A stretch of 64,000 bases of DNA from Spirochaetota bacterium (GTDB taxonomy: Bacteria; Spirochaetota; UBA4802; UBA5550), in NCBI GenBank assembly GCA_025457915.1, contig JALOTL010000008.1, positions 1 to 64,000 of the forward strand, in the 5' to 3' direction. Positions within the stretch are counted from its first letter, which is position 1. Each line of letters opens with the position of its first letter. The translations under genes and the position numbers were made by a program. The notes under the pieces were generated by a model that made no database searches, was not told the DNA's origin, and saw nothing but the letters and a program-made list of their open reading frames with translations. Positions 15,571-24,766 of the stretch are shown one piece after another.

Positions 15571-18500
15571 ATGAAATCCACCATCGCCCTCATAAACCCC
15601 TACCCCAGAATCGACGCGGTGTTCGCGCCGCTCGCGGAAGAACTCAATCTCACGGTAAAAAAATATTCCGGCATAAAACCAATGGCGGACGACCTGAACT
15701 CGAAGGTCCTGCCCGTGAAGGAGCTTGCACTGGTCATGGTGACCGGCACCTCGGAGGAAAAAGATCCGGGCCAGTACCGCAAAAACATGTCCCTGCTCGC
15801 ACAGCTCGCGAAACACTCGAAGCTTAAAGATATGCCGGTGCTCTTCCTGGGATACCGGGGATGCGCGGAGCTCGGCAGTTCCTGCATTGAAAGCGGCGCG
15901 GAATACCTTGACCTGCCCGTCAAAAAAAGCGTGCTCATGGAAAAAATAAGGAATCTCATCGATGGAACCGGACGCGGATATAAGAATAAGCGCGGATTCG
16001 AATCCGCGCCTATCGGCCGGAAAGCCCCTGCTCCGAAGGCGGCCGAGTCCGAGCGCCGCCTGGCCACGGTGATGTTCGCGGACATCTCCGGCTTCACCGC
16101 CATGAGCGAGAAGATAGACCCGGAGGACGTGACCCGGGTCATGAACGGCTGCTTCAAGATGATGGAGAAAATAATCAGCGAGCACGGCGGCCATATAGAC
16201 AAGTTCATCGGCGACTGCGTGATGGTGCTCTTCGGCGTGCCGAAGGCCATAGAAAACGCTCCGCTCCAGGCCGTCAACACTGCGATCGAGATGAGAAACG
16301 GGTTGTACGAGTATAATAAAACACTATCCGCGGTAAATGCAGATCACGACCTGCCCCTGCTGGACATCCATATCGGCTTGAACACCGGCCCGGTGCTGGC
16401 AGGCCAGGTGGGCGGAAAAAACAGGAAGGACTATACCGTAATGGGCGACGCCGTGAACCTTGCCTCGCGGATCGAAGGCGCGTCCGAAAAGGGACAGATA
16501 CTGGTGGGCCCGGATACGTTCAGGGCCACGCAGGGCGAATTCGAATACAAGGCCCTGGCCCCGGTTTCCCTCAAGGGCAAGGCGGACCCGGTGCCGGTGT
16601 ACGAGGTGCTTTCCGTGAAGGAAACAGCTTCGCGCAGGAGAAGGACCGGGAAGCGCGCTGCCCCGGGTACCGGCCCGGAGAGGATGATCTACTCCGAGAT
16701 GGTGGGCCGCGACGCGGAAATGAACCAACTCCGTCATATCGTGACCGGGCTCGTAATGGGCACCGGCGGCATCGTGAACGTTATCGGCGAGGCAGGAATC
16801 GGCAAGTCGCGCCTGATGGCCGAACTGAAGGCCGACCCGGCGATGAAGCAGGCAGCTATACTCGAGGGACAGGCCATCTCCATGGGCCGGAACCTGCCCT
16901 TCCATCCCATCATCGACCTTATGAAAAACTGGGCGGAAATCCGCGAGGACGACAGCGAGCAGATGTCATTCGCGAAACTCGACCGCGCGGTACGCGGCGT
17001 GCATCCGGAGGAGGCCGACGAGATCATTCCGTTCGTCGCCACACTAATTGGAATGAAGCTTTCCGGCAAATATGCGGAGCGCGTGAAGGGGATCGAGGGC
17101 GAGGCGCTGGAGAAACTCATATTCAAGAACATCCGCGAGCTTCTTATAAAAGGATCAGAGCTCCGTCCCATGATTATCCGCATCGAGGACCTGCACTGGG
17201 CTGACACTTCTTCCATCGAGCTCCTCTCATCGCTCTTCCGGCTGGCCCGAACGCACCGCATACTTTTCCTGAACTTCTTCCGTCCCAACTACGTGGAGAC
17301 GGGAGACCGGGTGCTGAAAACACTGAAAGAAGAATTTACCGATAAGTATACGGAAATCCCGCTCCAGCCCCTCAACACGTCGGAATCGGGCATGCTCATT
17401 TCAAATCTGCTGGACATAAAGGGCCTCCCGCAATCGCTTAAAGACCAGATCACGGAAAGAGCGGGCGGCAATCCATTCTTCATCGAGGAAGTTGTGCGGT
17501 CCCTCATCGACGAGGGGGCGGTGGTGAAAAAGGGCGATTCTTTCACTGTGACAGCAAAGATCAACACCGTCACGGTCCCCCTCACCATCAACGAGGTGCT
17601 GATGAGCCGCATAGACCGGCTCGCCGATGAGACGAAGCTCTTAATAAAGACCGCCTCGGTAATAGGCCGGTACTTCTTTTACAAGATAATATCACAGGTG
17701 GCCCATAACATATCAGATATCGACAAACGTCTCGGATACCTCGAAGACATACAGCTCATCCGCGAACGGAAGCGCATGGATGAGATCGAGTACCTGTTCA
17801 AGCACGCGCTCGCTCAGGAAGCGGCCTATGAGTCCCTCCTGCTCCAGAAACGGAAGGAGCTTCACCTGCACGTGGCGCAGGCGATTGAAAATGTATTTGC
17901 AGGAAGATTGCATGAATTTTACGGCATGCTTGCATATCACTACAGCAAGGGCGACAACCTTGACAAGGCGGAAGAATTCATGCTGAAGGCCGGGGAGGAG
18001 GCGATGAAAAGTTCGGCCTCGAGCGAGGCGCTTAACTACTATAAAGACGCGCTGAAGCTCTACCGGCAAAAATCAGGAAAGTACGCAGACCCGGAAAAAG
18101 TAAAAAAAATCGAGATCAATATCGCCCTCTCCCTTTATTATAAGGGGGAGATGGCGGAAGCGGTTGATTATTTCGACCGGGTGCTTTCCTATTTTGGACT
18201 CACGCTCCCCAAAAATCCTCTACGGAGAATATATTATTTTATCTCAGCTTTTATCGACATGCTACTGGCCATATACTTTCCCTCCATGAAATTTAAAAAG
18301 GAACCGCCAAGACCTGATCTCAAACTCATTGAACTGCACCATTATAAGCTTCATGGTTGCGGATTTTTTAATACCAAGAAGATGTTCTTTGACTCTTTTA
18401 ATCCCAACACATGGGTAAGTAATTTTATTCCTGAAAAAATTCAAAACAGCCTGGGATTTTTTTCTCAGATCAGCATGCTTTTTTCGTATACAGGGCTTTC

Positions 18501-19494
18501 GGAACGTATAAGTAGAAAAGTATTATCGATCGCCAGAACTTTGATAGAAAAAAGCGGCCCGGAAGAACGCTTGAGCTATATTCATACTAAACAAATGCAT
18601 AATCAATACTTCGGCTATTGGGACGAAATCACGCTTGATCAGGATTTAGTAGAAGAAAATATTAAAATCGGGAGTCTTTCATTTTCTTCACTTAAAATAC
18701 TCTGGAATTTTATATTGTTAACGAACCAGGGCAATCGATTACAATCGGAACGATGCATAGAAAGAATACGTAAAATCGCCGAGGAATTTAATCATGAAAT
18801 GTCGAGAATACTTGAACTGTATATGACCGGATATTTGTTTTGGAAATATCGGGATTCTCATGATCTTCTTGATCCGGTAAATAAGGGATTGCCCCTTTCG
18901 GAAAAATCGAACGCGCACATGGTTACAATAATGTTATATAATCTTATGGCCCAACATTCAGTTTTTTCCGGTGAATTTGACAAGGCAGCAAAATCCATAC
19001 AGGCAATAGAGATGATCAGGGCCCACACATCTTTTGTCCCACTGATTAACGGTTTTTATCTGATGGCCAAACTGGCAATTGCCATGGTCCAGGCAGAGGA
19101 ATCTTTCGCCGCGGGGAAGATGGACCGATCGCTATTGAAGCGAGCACTCAATTCAGCGCGTGCCTGCGTGAAAAATTCAAATAAAAACGCGTTGGACCGC
19201 GTAGAGGCATATCGTTTTATGGGTACCTGCTTCTGGTATGCCGGAAAACCAAAAAAGGCCCTCCGCTGGTGGAAGAAGTCCATCGACGAAGGCGAGCGCC
19301 TCGGCGCGCGGCTGGAGCTTTCGCGCACGTACTTTGAGGTTGGTAAAAGAATATTCCCGTTTAAAAAAGGACACAAACTCATGGAAACCGTGTTCAGGGG
19401 GATCACCGCCACCGAGTACCTGGAAAAGGCGCGCGTGATGTTTTCTAAGATGGGCCTGGAGCACGACCTTGCCGAGCTCGAAAAAATAATATAA
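15571..19494 (+). CDS. Nucleotidyl cyclase-STAND ATPase-TPR protein, copy 2 (intact)
   Basis: About 1307 aa, cytoplasmic. Residues 1-140: receiver-like domain with LPVKKSVL. 160-350: class III adenylate/guanylate cyclase; FADISGFT and GDCVMVLFG give the metal-binding Asp residues and KDYTVMGDAVNLASRIE the substrate side. 375-800: AAA/STAND ATPase with GEAGIGKSR (Walker A), RIEDLHWAD (Walker B) and GGNPFFIEEVVR. 820-1300: TPR-like sensor, AT-rich and diverged from copy 1 in its middle (from about nt 18070 to 19240), with conserved ends. The N-terminal 146 residues differ from copy 1 at only about nine positions. The start at 15571 has AGGTGA 5 nt upstream. Probably senses a ligand through the tail and makes a cyclic nucleotide; the ligand is unknown. 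Confidence 0.88.
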   Translation: MKSTIALINPYPRIDAVFAPLAEELNLTVKKYSGIKPMADDLNSKVLPVKELALVMVTGTSEEKDPGQYRKNMSLLAQLAKHSKLKDMPVLFLGYRGCAELGSSCIESGAEYLDLPVKKSVLMEKIRNLIDGTGRGYKNKRGFESAPIGRKAPAPKAAESERRLATVMFADISGFTAMSEKIDPEDVTRVMNGCFKMMEKIISEHGGHIDKFIGDCVMVLFGVPKAIENAPLQAVNTAIEMRNGLYEYNKTLSAVNADHDLPLLDIHIGLNTGPVLAGQVGGKNRKDYTVMGDAVNLASRIEGASEKGQILVGPDTFRATQGEFEYKALAPVSLKGKADPVPVYEVLSVKETASRRRRTGKRAAPGTGPERMIYSEMVGRDAEMNQLRHIVTGLVMGTGGIVNVIGEAGIGKSRLMAELKADPAMKQAAILEGQAISMGRNLPFHPIIDLMKNWAEIREDDSEQMSFAKLDRAVRGVHPEEADEIIPFVATLIGMKLSGKYAERVKGIEGEALEKLIFKNIRELLIKGSELRPMIIRIEDLHWADTSSIELLSSLFRLARTHRILFLNFFRPNYVETGDRVLKTLKEEFTDKYTEIPLQPLNTSESGMLISNLLDIKGLPQSLKDQITERAGGNPFFIEEVVRSLIDEGAVVKKGDSFTVTAKINTVTVPLTINEVLMSRIDRLADETKLLIKTASVIGRYFFYKIISQVAHNISDIDKRLGYLEDIQLIRERKRMDEIEYLFKHALAQEAAYESLLLQKRKELHLHVAQAIENVFAGRLHEFYGMLAYHYSKGDNLDKAEEFMLKAGEEAMKSSASSEALNYYKDALKLYRQKSGKYADPEKVKKIEINIALSLYYKGEMAEAVDYFDRVLSYFGLTLPKNPLRRIYYFISAFIDMLLAIYFPSMKFKKEPPRPDLKLIELHHYKLHGCGFFNTKKMFFDSFNPNTWVSNFIPEKIQNSLGFFSQISMLFSYTGLSERISRKVLSIARTLIEKSGPEERLSYIHTKQMHNQYFGYWDEITLDQDLVEENIKIGSLSFSSLKILWNFILLTNQGNRLQSERCIERIRKIAEEFNHEMSRILELYMTGYLFWKYRDSHDLLDPVNKGLPLSEKSNAHMVTIMLYNLMAQHSVFSGEFDKAAKSIQAIEMIRAHTSFVPLINGFYLMAKLAIAMVQAEESFAAGKMDRSLLKRALNSARACVKNSNKNALDRVEAYRFMGTCFWYAGKPKKALRWWKKSIDEGERLGARLELSRTYFEVGKRIFPFKKGHKLMETVFRGITATEYLEKARVMFSKMGLEHDLAELEKII

Positions 19495-19506
19495 CGCCCG
19501 CATCTC

Positions 19507-20859
19507 TCAGAAGGAAAATCCCTTGTCCCTGAAAAGCGACAGGCAGGCGTCCACCGCGGGCTCGTAGTACAATACGCCCCTGTTTTTCTCTATCTCCTCC
19601 AGCGCCGTCTCCCTCCCGATCGCGGCCCTGTAGGGCCTGTGGGAGGCCATCGCCTCGACCACGTCCGAAACGGAGATGATCCTGGCCTCGAGGAGTATCT
19701 CGCCGCCCCTGAGCCCGTGCGGGTAACCCGACCCGTCCAGCCTCTCGTGGTGCTGGAGCACGATCTTCGCGAGAGGCCACGGGAAATCTATCCCCTTCAG
19801 GATGTCGTGGCCCACCTGGGAGTGTATCCGGATCAGGCTCATCTCGGTGTCCGACAGCCTGCCGGGCTTGGTGAGTATCTCGGAAGGCACCGTGATCTTG
19901 CCGATGTCGTGAACTATACCGGCCATGTAAACGCCCTCTGCCGTGTCCGGCGGAAGGTCCATCTCGACCGCGATCAGGCGCGCGAGCTCCGCCACCCTCT
20001 TCTGGTGCCCGGCCGTGTACGGGTCCCTGGTCTCGACCGTGTAGGAGATCGCGTTGACTATCCCGTTTATGATCTTCCTCAGCCTCTCCAGGCTCCTCTC
20101 GTTCGTCTCCTCAGCGAGCTTCTTCTCGGTGATGTCGATCGCCTCGCCGAGTATCGCGGGCCTCCCCTCGTACTCGATGGACGTGCCGTTGAAGTCTATC
20201 CAGAGTCCTTTGCCGTTTTTATCGACGATCCTGAACCCGAACCTCATGGTCTGTCCGGGCTTATTCAGGAGCCTGCCGTAGTTGTAATTTATTATTTCCC
20301 TGAAATCCGGGTGTACGATGTCGCGGAAGCTCTTGCCCAGCAGCTCCGACGAGCCGTACCCGGTGTAGAATTCCGTCGCCGGGTTCGCGAACCTGAACAC
20401 CTCGTCCTGCACTATGAAGATCGCGGACACAGCTCCGTCGACGAGTATCCTGTATTTCTCCTCGCTTTTTTTCAGCCGCGATTCTATGTCGTACTTGTAC
20501 AGGGCGAGCTCGATCGACGACCTGAGCTCGCTCGGGGTATAGGGCTTTATGATGAAGCCGTACGGGTCGGTCGCCCTCGCCTCCGCCAGGGTCTTTTCGT
20601 CGGACAGCGCCGTGATGTACACGACCGGTATCGACCACTCGTCCTGTATCAGACTGGCCGCTTCGATGCCGTTCCTGTCGCCGTTGATCAGGATATCCAT
20701 GAGCACCAGGTCGGGCCTGTTCCCCTCTATGGACGCGAATGCGCCGTCCGCGGACGTCACCCTGCCGGTGACCTCATATCCCATCTTCGACAGTTTCGAG
20801 GCCAGGTCTTCCGCCGTTACGGACTCGTCCTCGACTATAAGTATTTTTTTATTCTGCAT
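19507..20859 (-). CDS. Response regulator with REC, PAS and HD-GYP domains (cyclic-di-GMP phosphodiesterase)
   Basis: About 450 aa. The REC domain (1-120) has ILIVEDES, LVLMDILI (phospho-Asp) and IIKPYT (Lys). A PAS domain covers about 130-250 (SAIFIVQDEVFRFANPAT, IVHPDFREI). The HD-GYP domain covers 265-450 with HDIGKITVPSEIL and HHERLDGSGYPHGL, all catalytic residues intact; such proteins hydrolyse c-di-GMP or cGAMP. ATG at 20859 begins directly with the REC strand. An upstream GTG at 20910 is possible but lies in a repeat element. Neither has a good ribosome site. Convergent with the cyclase gene, 12 nt apart. Confidence 0.92.
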   Translation of the reverse strand: MQNKKILIVEDESVTAEDLASKLSKMGYEVTGRVTSADGAFASIEGNRPDLVLMDILINGDRNGIEAASLIQDEWSIPVVYITALSDEKTLAEARATDPYGFIIKPYTPSELRSSIELALYKYDIESRLKKSEEKYRILVDGAVSAIFIVQDEVFRFANPATEFYTGYGSSELLGKSFRDIVHPDFREIINYNYGRLLNKPGQTMRFGFRIVDKNGKGLWIDFNGTSIEYEGRPAILGEAIDITEKKLAEETNERSLERLRKIINGIVNAISYTVETRDPYTAGHQKRVAELARLIAVEMDLPPDTAEGVYMAGIVHDIGKITVPSEILTKPGRLSDTEMSLIRIHSQVGHDILKGIDFPWPLAKIVLQHHERLDGSGYPHGLRGGEILLEARIISVSDVVEAMASHRPYRAAIGRETALEEIEKNRGVLYYEPAVDACLSLFRDKGFSF

Positions 20860-20901
20860 ATGATTTATGCGGTTAATCCACAAATACCATGAAGGTTGCT
20901 T

Positions 20902-21028
20902 TATGGGCACCTCAATAAATTAGATATTTAATTATAAAACCTCTGAAAAAATCTAATGGGTGATCACAAAAACTACCGTTTTTGCACCTGCCATAGGGCG
21001 CTAGTTCTGATTATTGAAAGTTCCCTTA
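20902..21028. mobile_element. MITE-like element A with TA-bounded terminal inverted repeats
   Basis: Left end TATGGGCACCTCAATAAAT; right end, reverse complement, TAAGGGAACTTTCAATAAT. It shares these ends and internal AAAACC-x3-GAAAAA and GCACC blocks with the elements at 26089 and 59437. No reading frame inside. TA at both ends suggests an IS630/Tc1-type target duplication; the transposase family is inferred. Confidence 0.55.
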
Positions 21029-21084
21029 TATAATAACATGGCAATCGGCTCTCGTCGATATAAAAAACGGTCGAGGCTGTTTAA

Positions 21085-21555
21085 TTATTTTTTTTCACGT
21101 GCCGTGCAGGTATTGCCCGCGTCAGCCAGGCGTATCGTGAACCTCCCCCAACCCATTTTCATCCTGAACCGGGCTCTCCCGAAGAAGAGGCCGAAAAAGG
21201 AAGCGTCCTGGATGAATACGCAGGGCACGGCATCGCAAACATCCGTTCCGGGCTTCCCGGCCACAACCAGTGATTCGATGGTCCTGTATTTTGTAATCCC
21301 GGAAAACTCGTCCCTCTGGATCCTCCATTCCCCGGTTATAACGATCCTGACGATTTCCCGCCCGGCGAAGGCGCCTGAAGCCGCGGCGGCCTTCCTGATA
21401 TCGGCCTCAAGCGCGCGGTCCGAGGTACGCGGCCGGGGAAGGCAATCCGCGGTCCCTGCGGGCCTGGGAAGCGCTGGTGTTTCAAAAAAATTCAGCGCAA
21501 GGACCGCAAACGTGCAGGAAACATAAAATCGGCTTTTTTTCGGCAAATAATTCAC
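21085..21555 (-). CDS. Hypothetical exported protein
   Basis: A 156-aa frame. The N-terminus (KKSRFYVSCTFAVLALNFFETPALP) looks like a Sec signal peptide cleaved near residue 30. The mature part contains two Cys around DVCDAVPCVFIQD that could form a disulfide, and alternating hydrophobic strands (EIVRIVITGEWRI, RFTIRLADAG). No family recognised. It is preferred over the overlapping plus-strand frame because it has a coherent exported-protein structure; the plus frame is basic and featureless. It is isolated between MITE-like element A and phzF. Confidence 0.55.
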   Translation of the reverse strand: MNYLPKKSRFYVSCTFAVLALNFFETPALPRPAGTADCLPRPRTSDRALEADIRKAAAASGAFAGREIVRIVITGEWRIQRDEFSGITKYRTIESLVVAGKPGTDVCDAVPCVFIQDASFFGLFFGRARFRMKMGWGRFTIRLADAGNTCTAREKK

Positions 21556-21681
21556 TTGATTTAATTCACGGATGAAAATTTAATTCCATCCCGTATGATG
21601 CGTAACCGCCGCCGGCAATTCAAGAAAAAAACGCATCAAAGATTAAAACGGCGGTTTAGTTTGATTTCCCGGAGGAAACGG

Positions 21682-22569
21682 ATGAAGAACCTCGGTTTCT
21701 TGATACTGGACGTGTTCGCGGAAAAAAAATTCGCGGGGAACCAGCTCGCGGTTTTCCTGGGCGGATCGGGATTGAAGCGCGGAGACATGCAGGCCATAGC
21801 GAAGGAGATGAATTATTCCGAAACGACGTTCATAATGTCCGCAAGAAAATCACGCGGCGGATACGACGTCAGGATATTCACTCCTGAAACCGAGGTGCCG
21901 TTCGCAGGTCACCCGACGCTCGGGACGGCCTTCGCGATACAGCAGGAAATAGAAAGAAAGCCCGTTGACGAGGTATGGCTCAACCTCGGCGTGGGACAGA
22001 TACCCGTGTCCTTCACCTACAGCTCGGGAGAGCCGTCGGTCCTCTGGATGACCCAGAAAGCGCCGTCGTTCGGCCCCGAAATCCCGGCAGCGGAAATCTG
22101 CAGGGCGGCAGGGATAAATCCCGGCGACATAGACCAGCGGTACCCGGTCATGGAGGTGTCCACCGGACTTCCGTTCATAATAGTCCCCCTCTCAAACCTG
22201 GGGGCACTGAAGTCCGCGAGTCCTGAAAGCGGCCTGTTGAAAAAAACTCTCGGCAGCTCCTCGACCGGCGGCGTGCTCCTGTTCTGCCCGGAAACCAGGC
22301 ACCCGAAAAACGACCTGTCGGTGAGGGTCTTCGCCGATTACTACGGCGTCACCGAGGACCCGGCGACGGGGAGCGGAAACGGTTGCCTTGCGGCCTACCT
22401 GTCAAGGACGGGATACATGGGCGGTCCGGATATCAGCGCCAGGGTCGAGCAGGGATACGAAATCGGGAGGCCGTCGTTATTGAGGCTGAAGACCGAAACC
22501 TCCGGCGGCGGAATTACCGTACGCGTGGGAGGAAAGGTGTATCTAAGCGCCAGGGGCAGGCTCGTCTGA
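21682..22569 (+). CDS. PhzF family isomerase/epimerase
   Basis: 295 aa from the ATG at 21682, which has GGAGG 6 nt upstream; the frame is open further 5' but without a start signal. Diagnostic motifs: MNYSETTFI with the catalytic Glu, FTPETEVPFAGHPTLGTA, and DPATGSGNGCLAAYL. PhzF proteins are diaminopimelate-epimerase-fold enzymes that need no cofactor. The family includes the phenazine enzyme, but most members have unknown substrates and no phenazine genes are nearby. The 3' end overlaps the convergent symporter gene by 27 nt. Confidence 0.9.
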   Translation: MKNLGFLILDVFAEKKFAGNQLAVFLGGSGLKRGDMQAIAKEMNYSETTFIMSARKSRGGYDVRIFTPETEVPFAGHPTLGTAFAIQQEIERKPVDEVWLNLGVGQIPVSFTYSSGEPSVLWMTQKAPSFGPEIPAAEICRAAGINPGDIDQRYPVMEVSTGLPFIIVPLSNLGALKSASPESGLLKKTLGSSSTGGVLLFCPETRHPKNDLSVRVFADYYGVTEDPATGSGNGCLAAYLSRTGYMGGPDISARVEQGYEIGRPSLLRLKTETSGGGITVRVGGKVYLSARGRLV

Positions 22570-23508
22570 ATCGGGGAGCTTCCGGTATTTTTCCGCGCTC
22601 CTCCTCCATACCGCGGCGAGCATGCTCGCGATGATCGAATGAAACAGGCTCGATATCGCGCTCGGGACCGCGAAAAGCGGGTCCGGGAAGTTGGACCTGG
22701 CAAGCACCACGCCCAGACCGGAGTTCTGCATCCCCACCTCTATGGAAATGGTCCTCGCCGCGATCACGTCGCGGGTCAAAAGCCGCGCGAAGAGGTATCC
22801 CCAGAAAAACCCGGATGCGTGGAGGCAGAAGACCGCGGCGACCACCGCCAGCCCTGACTCGAGCAGCCTGTCGCGGCCCGCGCCGATAATCGATCCCACT
22901 ATCAGAACTATGAACGCGACGGCCACCACGGGCGCCGCCGGCCTGATGAACCCCGACAGACGCGAAAAAAAAGTGTTTATGATTACGCCGGCCGTTACCG
23001 GGAGAAGCACGACCCTGAGGGTGTCGATGAAGAGCCCCATCGCGGGTACGTCGACCCTGCTTCCCGCGAGAAGCGACGTGTAAAACGGTGTCGCGGCGAC
23101 GGCCAGTATGGTCGTGATCGATGTCATGGTCACGGAAAGCGGGACGTCGGCCCGCGCCAGGAACGACATCACGTTCGAAGCGGTCCCTCCCGGGCACGAG
23201 GCCACGAGTATCAGGCCAACCGCGTAGGGGGCCGGCAGGTCGAAGAGCATGGCGATCAGCCATCCGGTAAAAGGCATCACCAGGTACTGGAGGGCCACGC
23301 CGGAAATCACGGGCAGTGGCGACGATGCTATCCTTTTAAAATCACCCCCGGTGAGGGTGAGGCCCATGCCGAGCATGATGATCCCGAGCCCGGCGGTTAT
23401 CCATTCGCCGCCGAACCAAGTGAAAATACGGGGTTCGACCAGAGCGAGAACCGCCGCTGCGAGGACCCACGCCGGATAGCCGTTAGTTATTATTTTAATC
23501 GCGGACAT
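22543..23508 (-). CDS. Bile acid:sodium symporter family transporter (BASS)
   Basis: A 321-aa inner-membrane protein with about nine or ten hydrophobic segments spread over the whole length. Family motifs: IMLGMGLTL in the third segment, LVASCPGGTASNV in the crossover region that binds sodium and substrate, and GVIINTFF. Family members import organic anions such as bile acids, 2-ketoacids or pantoate with sodium. The substrate is unknown. It is the second gene of a leftward pair with the exported protein upstream (12 nt). Confidence 0.9.
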   Translation of the reverse strand: MSAIKIITNGYPAWVLAAAVLALVEPRIFTWFGGEWITAGLGIIMLGMGLTLTGGDFKRIASSPLPVISGVALQYLVMPFTGWLIAMLFDLPAPYAVGLILVASCPGGTASNVMSFLARADVPLSVTMTSITTILAVAATPFYTSLLAGSRVDVPAMGLFIDTLRVVLLPVTAGVIINTFFSRLSGFIRPAAPVVAVAFIVLIVGSIIGAGRDRLLESGLAVVAAVFCLHASGFFWGYLFARLLTRDVIAARTISIEVGMQNSGLGVVLARSNFPDPLFAVPSAISSLFHSIIASMLAAVWRRSAEKYRKLPDSDEPAPGA

Positions 23509-23520
23509 TCCGGAAACCGC

Positions 23521-24123
23521 TCATTCTTCGATAGGCGCAGCGGACTTCACGTAGAACACCTCGCACGATCCGTCGCCCGTGTCGTTCCTGGTGAGGCTCG
23601 ATTTCCATTTGAACCACCTGCCGTTCGGATACGCGAGGTGCGCTTCCACGAGGTAACCCTGCAGGAGGACCTTCTTCCTGACGGAGAATTTTTTTATCGC
23701 GTCCAGCACCGCATCGTCAGCCGGTATGATATGGTTGTTCGCCGAGTGCCTGTAAATGTAATCGGTATCGACTGTGCCGCCGATCCACCTGAAATAATAC
23801 CATCTCCCGCTCTGTGTGTATGTTATATGGCCGTCCACCTCGGGATCGACGAGCCTCCCCCATGCAAGCGCGAGGTCCACCGGGGCGATGAGCGACCTGT
23901 CGCCGTCCTCCGCGTAATATTTAATGCCGATTATCATGGCCTGTATCCTGTATTCCGCCAGGGGCTTGATCTCCAGCCTGCCGCCGTTGACCTGTTTGAC
24001 TATTACTTCGGCGCTGCTGTCCGTCTGGAGCGGATCAGGGAATCCTTCAATGCCGCCACGGGAAAGGCCGGATATGAAAAGAATGACGGTTGTGCAAATT
24101 AATGATAAAAATCTGACAGGCAT
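23521..24123 (-). CDS. Hypothetical exported protein
   Basis: 200 aa with an N-terminal signal peptide (MPVRFLSLICTTVILFISGLSRG). The mature part has many Trp and Tyr (SGRWYYFRWIGG, NGRWFKWKSSLTRND) and HSANNHIIPAD, a HxxNxHxIP-type motif found in a family of uncharacterised bacterial proteins; I cannot name a function. No lipobox. It is co-transcribed with the BASS transporter 12 nt downstream, so a periplasmic role linked to that transport is possible but unproven. Confidence 0.75.
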   Translation of the reverse strand: MPVRFLSLICTTVILFISGLSRGGIEGFPDPLQTDSSAEVIVKQVNGGRLEIKPLAEYRIQAMIIGIKYYAEDGDRSLIAPVDLALAWGRLVDPEVDGHITYTQSGRWYYFRWIGGTVDTDYIYRHSANNHIIPADDAVLDAIKKFSVRKKVLLQGYLVEAHLAYPNGRWFKWKSSLTRNDTGDGSCEVFYVKSAAPIEE

Positions 24124-24316
24124 AGCTCCCCCTCTTCGCGGGATTTTCCTTTAATATAACAAATTCACAGGCCCTGTCAATAAAAATTGATCACCCGGCT
24201 TATCCCTTCCGGATCTGGCCCGGACATGGAGAGAAAAATCAGGTCCGTCCAATTAATCATTGACCGCTGACGGCCGGCTTTGTATGATTTTTTCAAAACC
24301 AAAACCGGAGGCCCCC

Positions 24317-24658
24317 ATGAATACATCGATGAAAATTCTCATTATGGCGCTCTCGCTTTCAGTCGCCCTGTCAGTCACGGGATGCACCAAGAAAATTCCG
24401 CTTGCAGAAAACCAGAAGACGTACGCCGGCACCTGGGTGGCGGCAGACGGCACCTTCATTACCATCTATCTTGACGGAGGCGGAGACCTGAAAATGTCCG
24501 GTACGACCGTGACAGGCGGGGCCGCCACCATTACCGACGACAGCATAACGATAGGAATGGGCCCCATAAAAAAAACCGTTAAGCTTACTGAAAAGCCGAA
24601 ACAGGGGAAGGGAATCTGGACGATGAAGCTGGACGGAAACACCTTTACCAGGAAGTGA
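24317..24658 (+). CDS. Small lipoprotein
   Basis: 113 aa from the ATG at 24317, with GGAGG 5 nt upstream. Signal peptide ILIMALSLSVALSV is followed by a lipobox-like TGC, so Cys24 is the likely lipid-modified residue. The rest is Gly/Thr-rich with alternating strands (GTWVAADGTFITIYLDGG, GIWTMKLDGNTFTRK) like a small beta-sandwich or lipocalin-like domain. Function unknown. Monocistronic, followed by a hairpin. Confidence 0.8.
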   Translation: MNTSMKILIMALSLSVALSVTGCTKKIPLAENQKTYAGTWVAADGTFITIYLDGGGDLKMSGTTVTGGAATITDDSITIGMGPIKKTVKLTEKPKQGKGIWTMKLDGNTFTRK

Positions 24659-24669
24659 TGATTTCCATG

Positions 24670-24697
24670 CCGCGGAGCGCATAACGACGCTCCGCGG
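24670..24697 (+). terminator. Hairpin downstream of the lipoprotein gene
   Basis: A perfect 10-bp GC-rich stem (CCGCGGAGCG with CGCTCCGCGG) and an 8-nt loop, 11 nt past the stop. It lacks a T run, so it may be an mRNA-stabilising hairpin or a weak terminator. Confidence 0.5.
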
Positions 24698-24766
24698 ATA
24701 GACACGGCATGATCGCCCATCCTTAAAAGCAAGGTGGACCGGTTCAGGATCAGATAAGCGCCGCCG

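Noticed and set aside
15540-15575. Similarity of the DNA just upstream of both cyclase copies (AATTACAGG) as evidence of a DUF4143 remnant before copy 1
   Set aside because: Only about nine bases match. This is too short to support a remnant of the ATPase gene.
19639-20892. A 417-codon open frame on the plus strand
   Set aside because: It is exactly antisense to the REC-PAS-HD-GYP gene, which has intact domain motifs. The antisense product is rich in Arg, Pro and His with no domain, as expected of a GC-biased shadow frame.
21014-21526. A 170-codon plus-strand frame opposite the exported protein
   Set aside because: It starts at the edge of a repeat element, has no ribosome site, and is basic and featureless. 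The minus-strand frame has a signal peptide.
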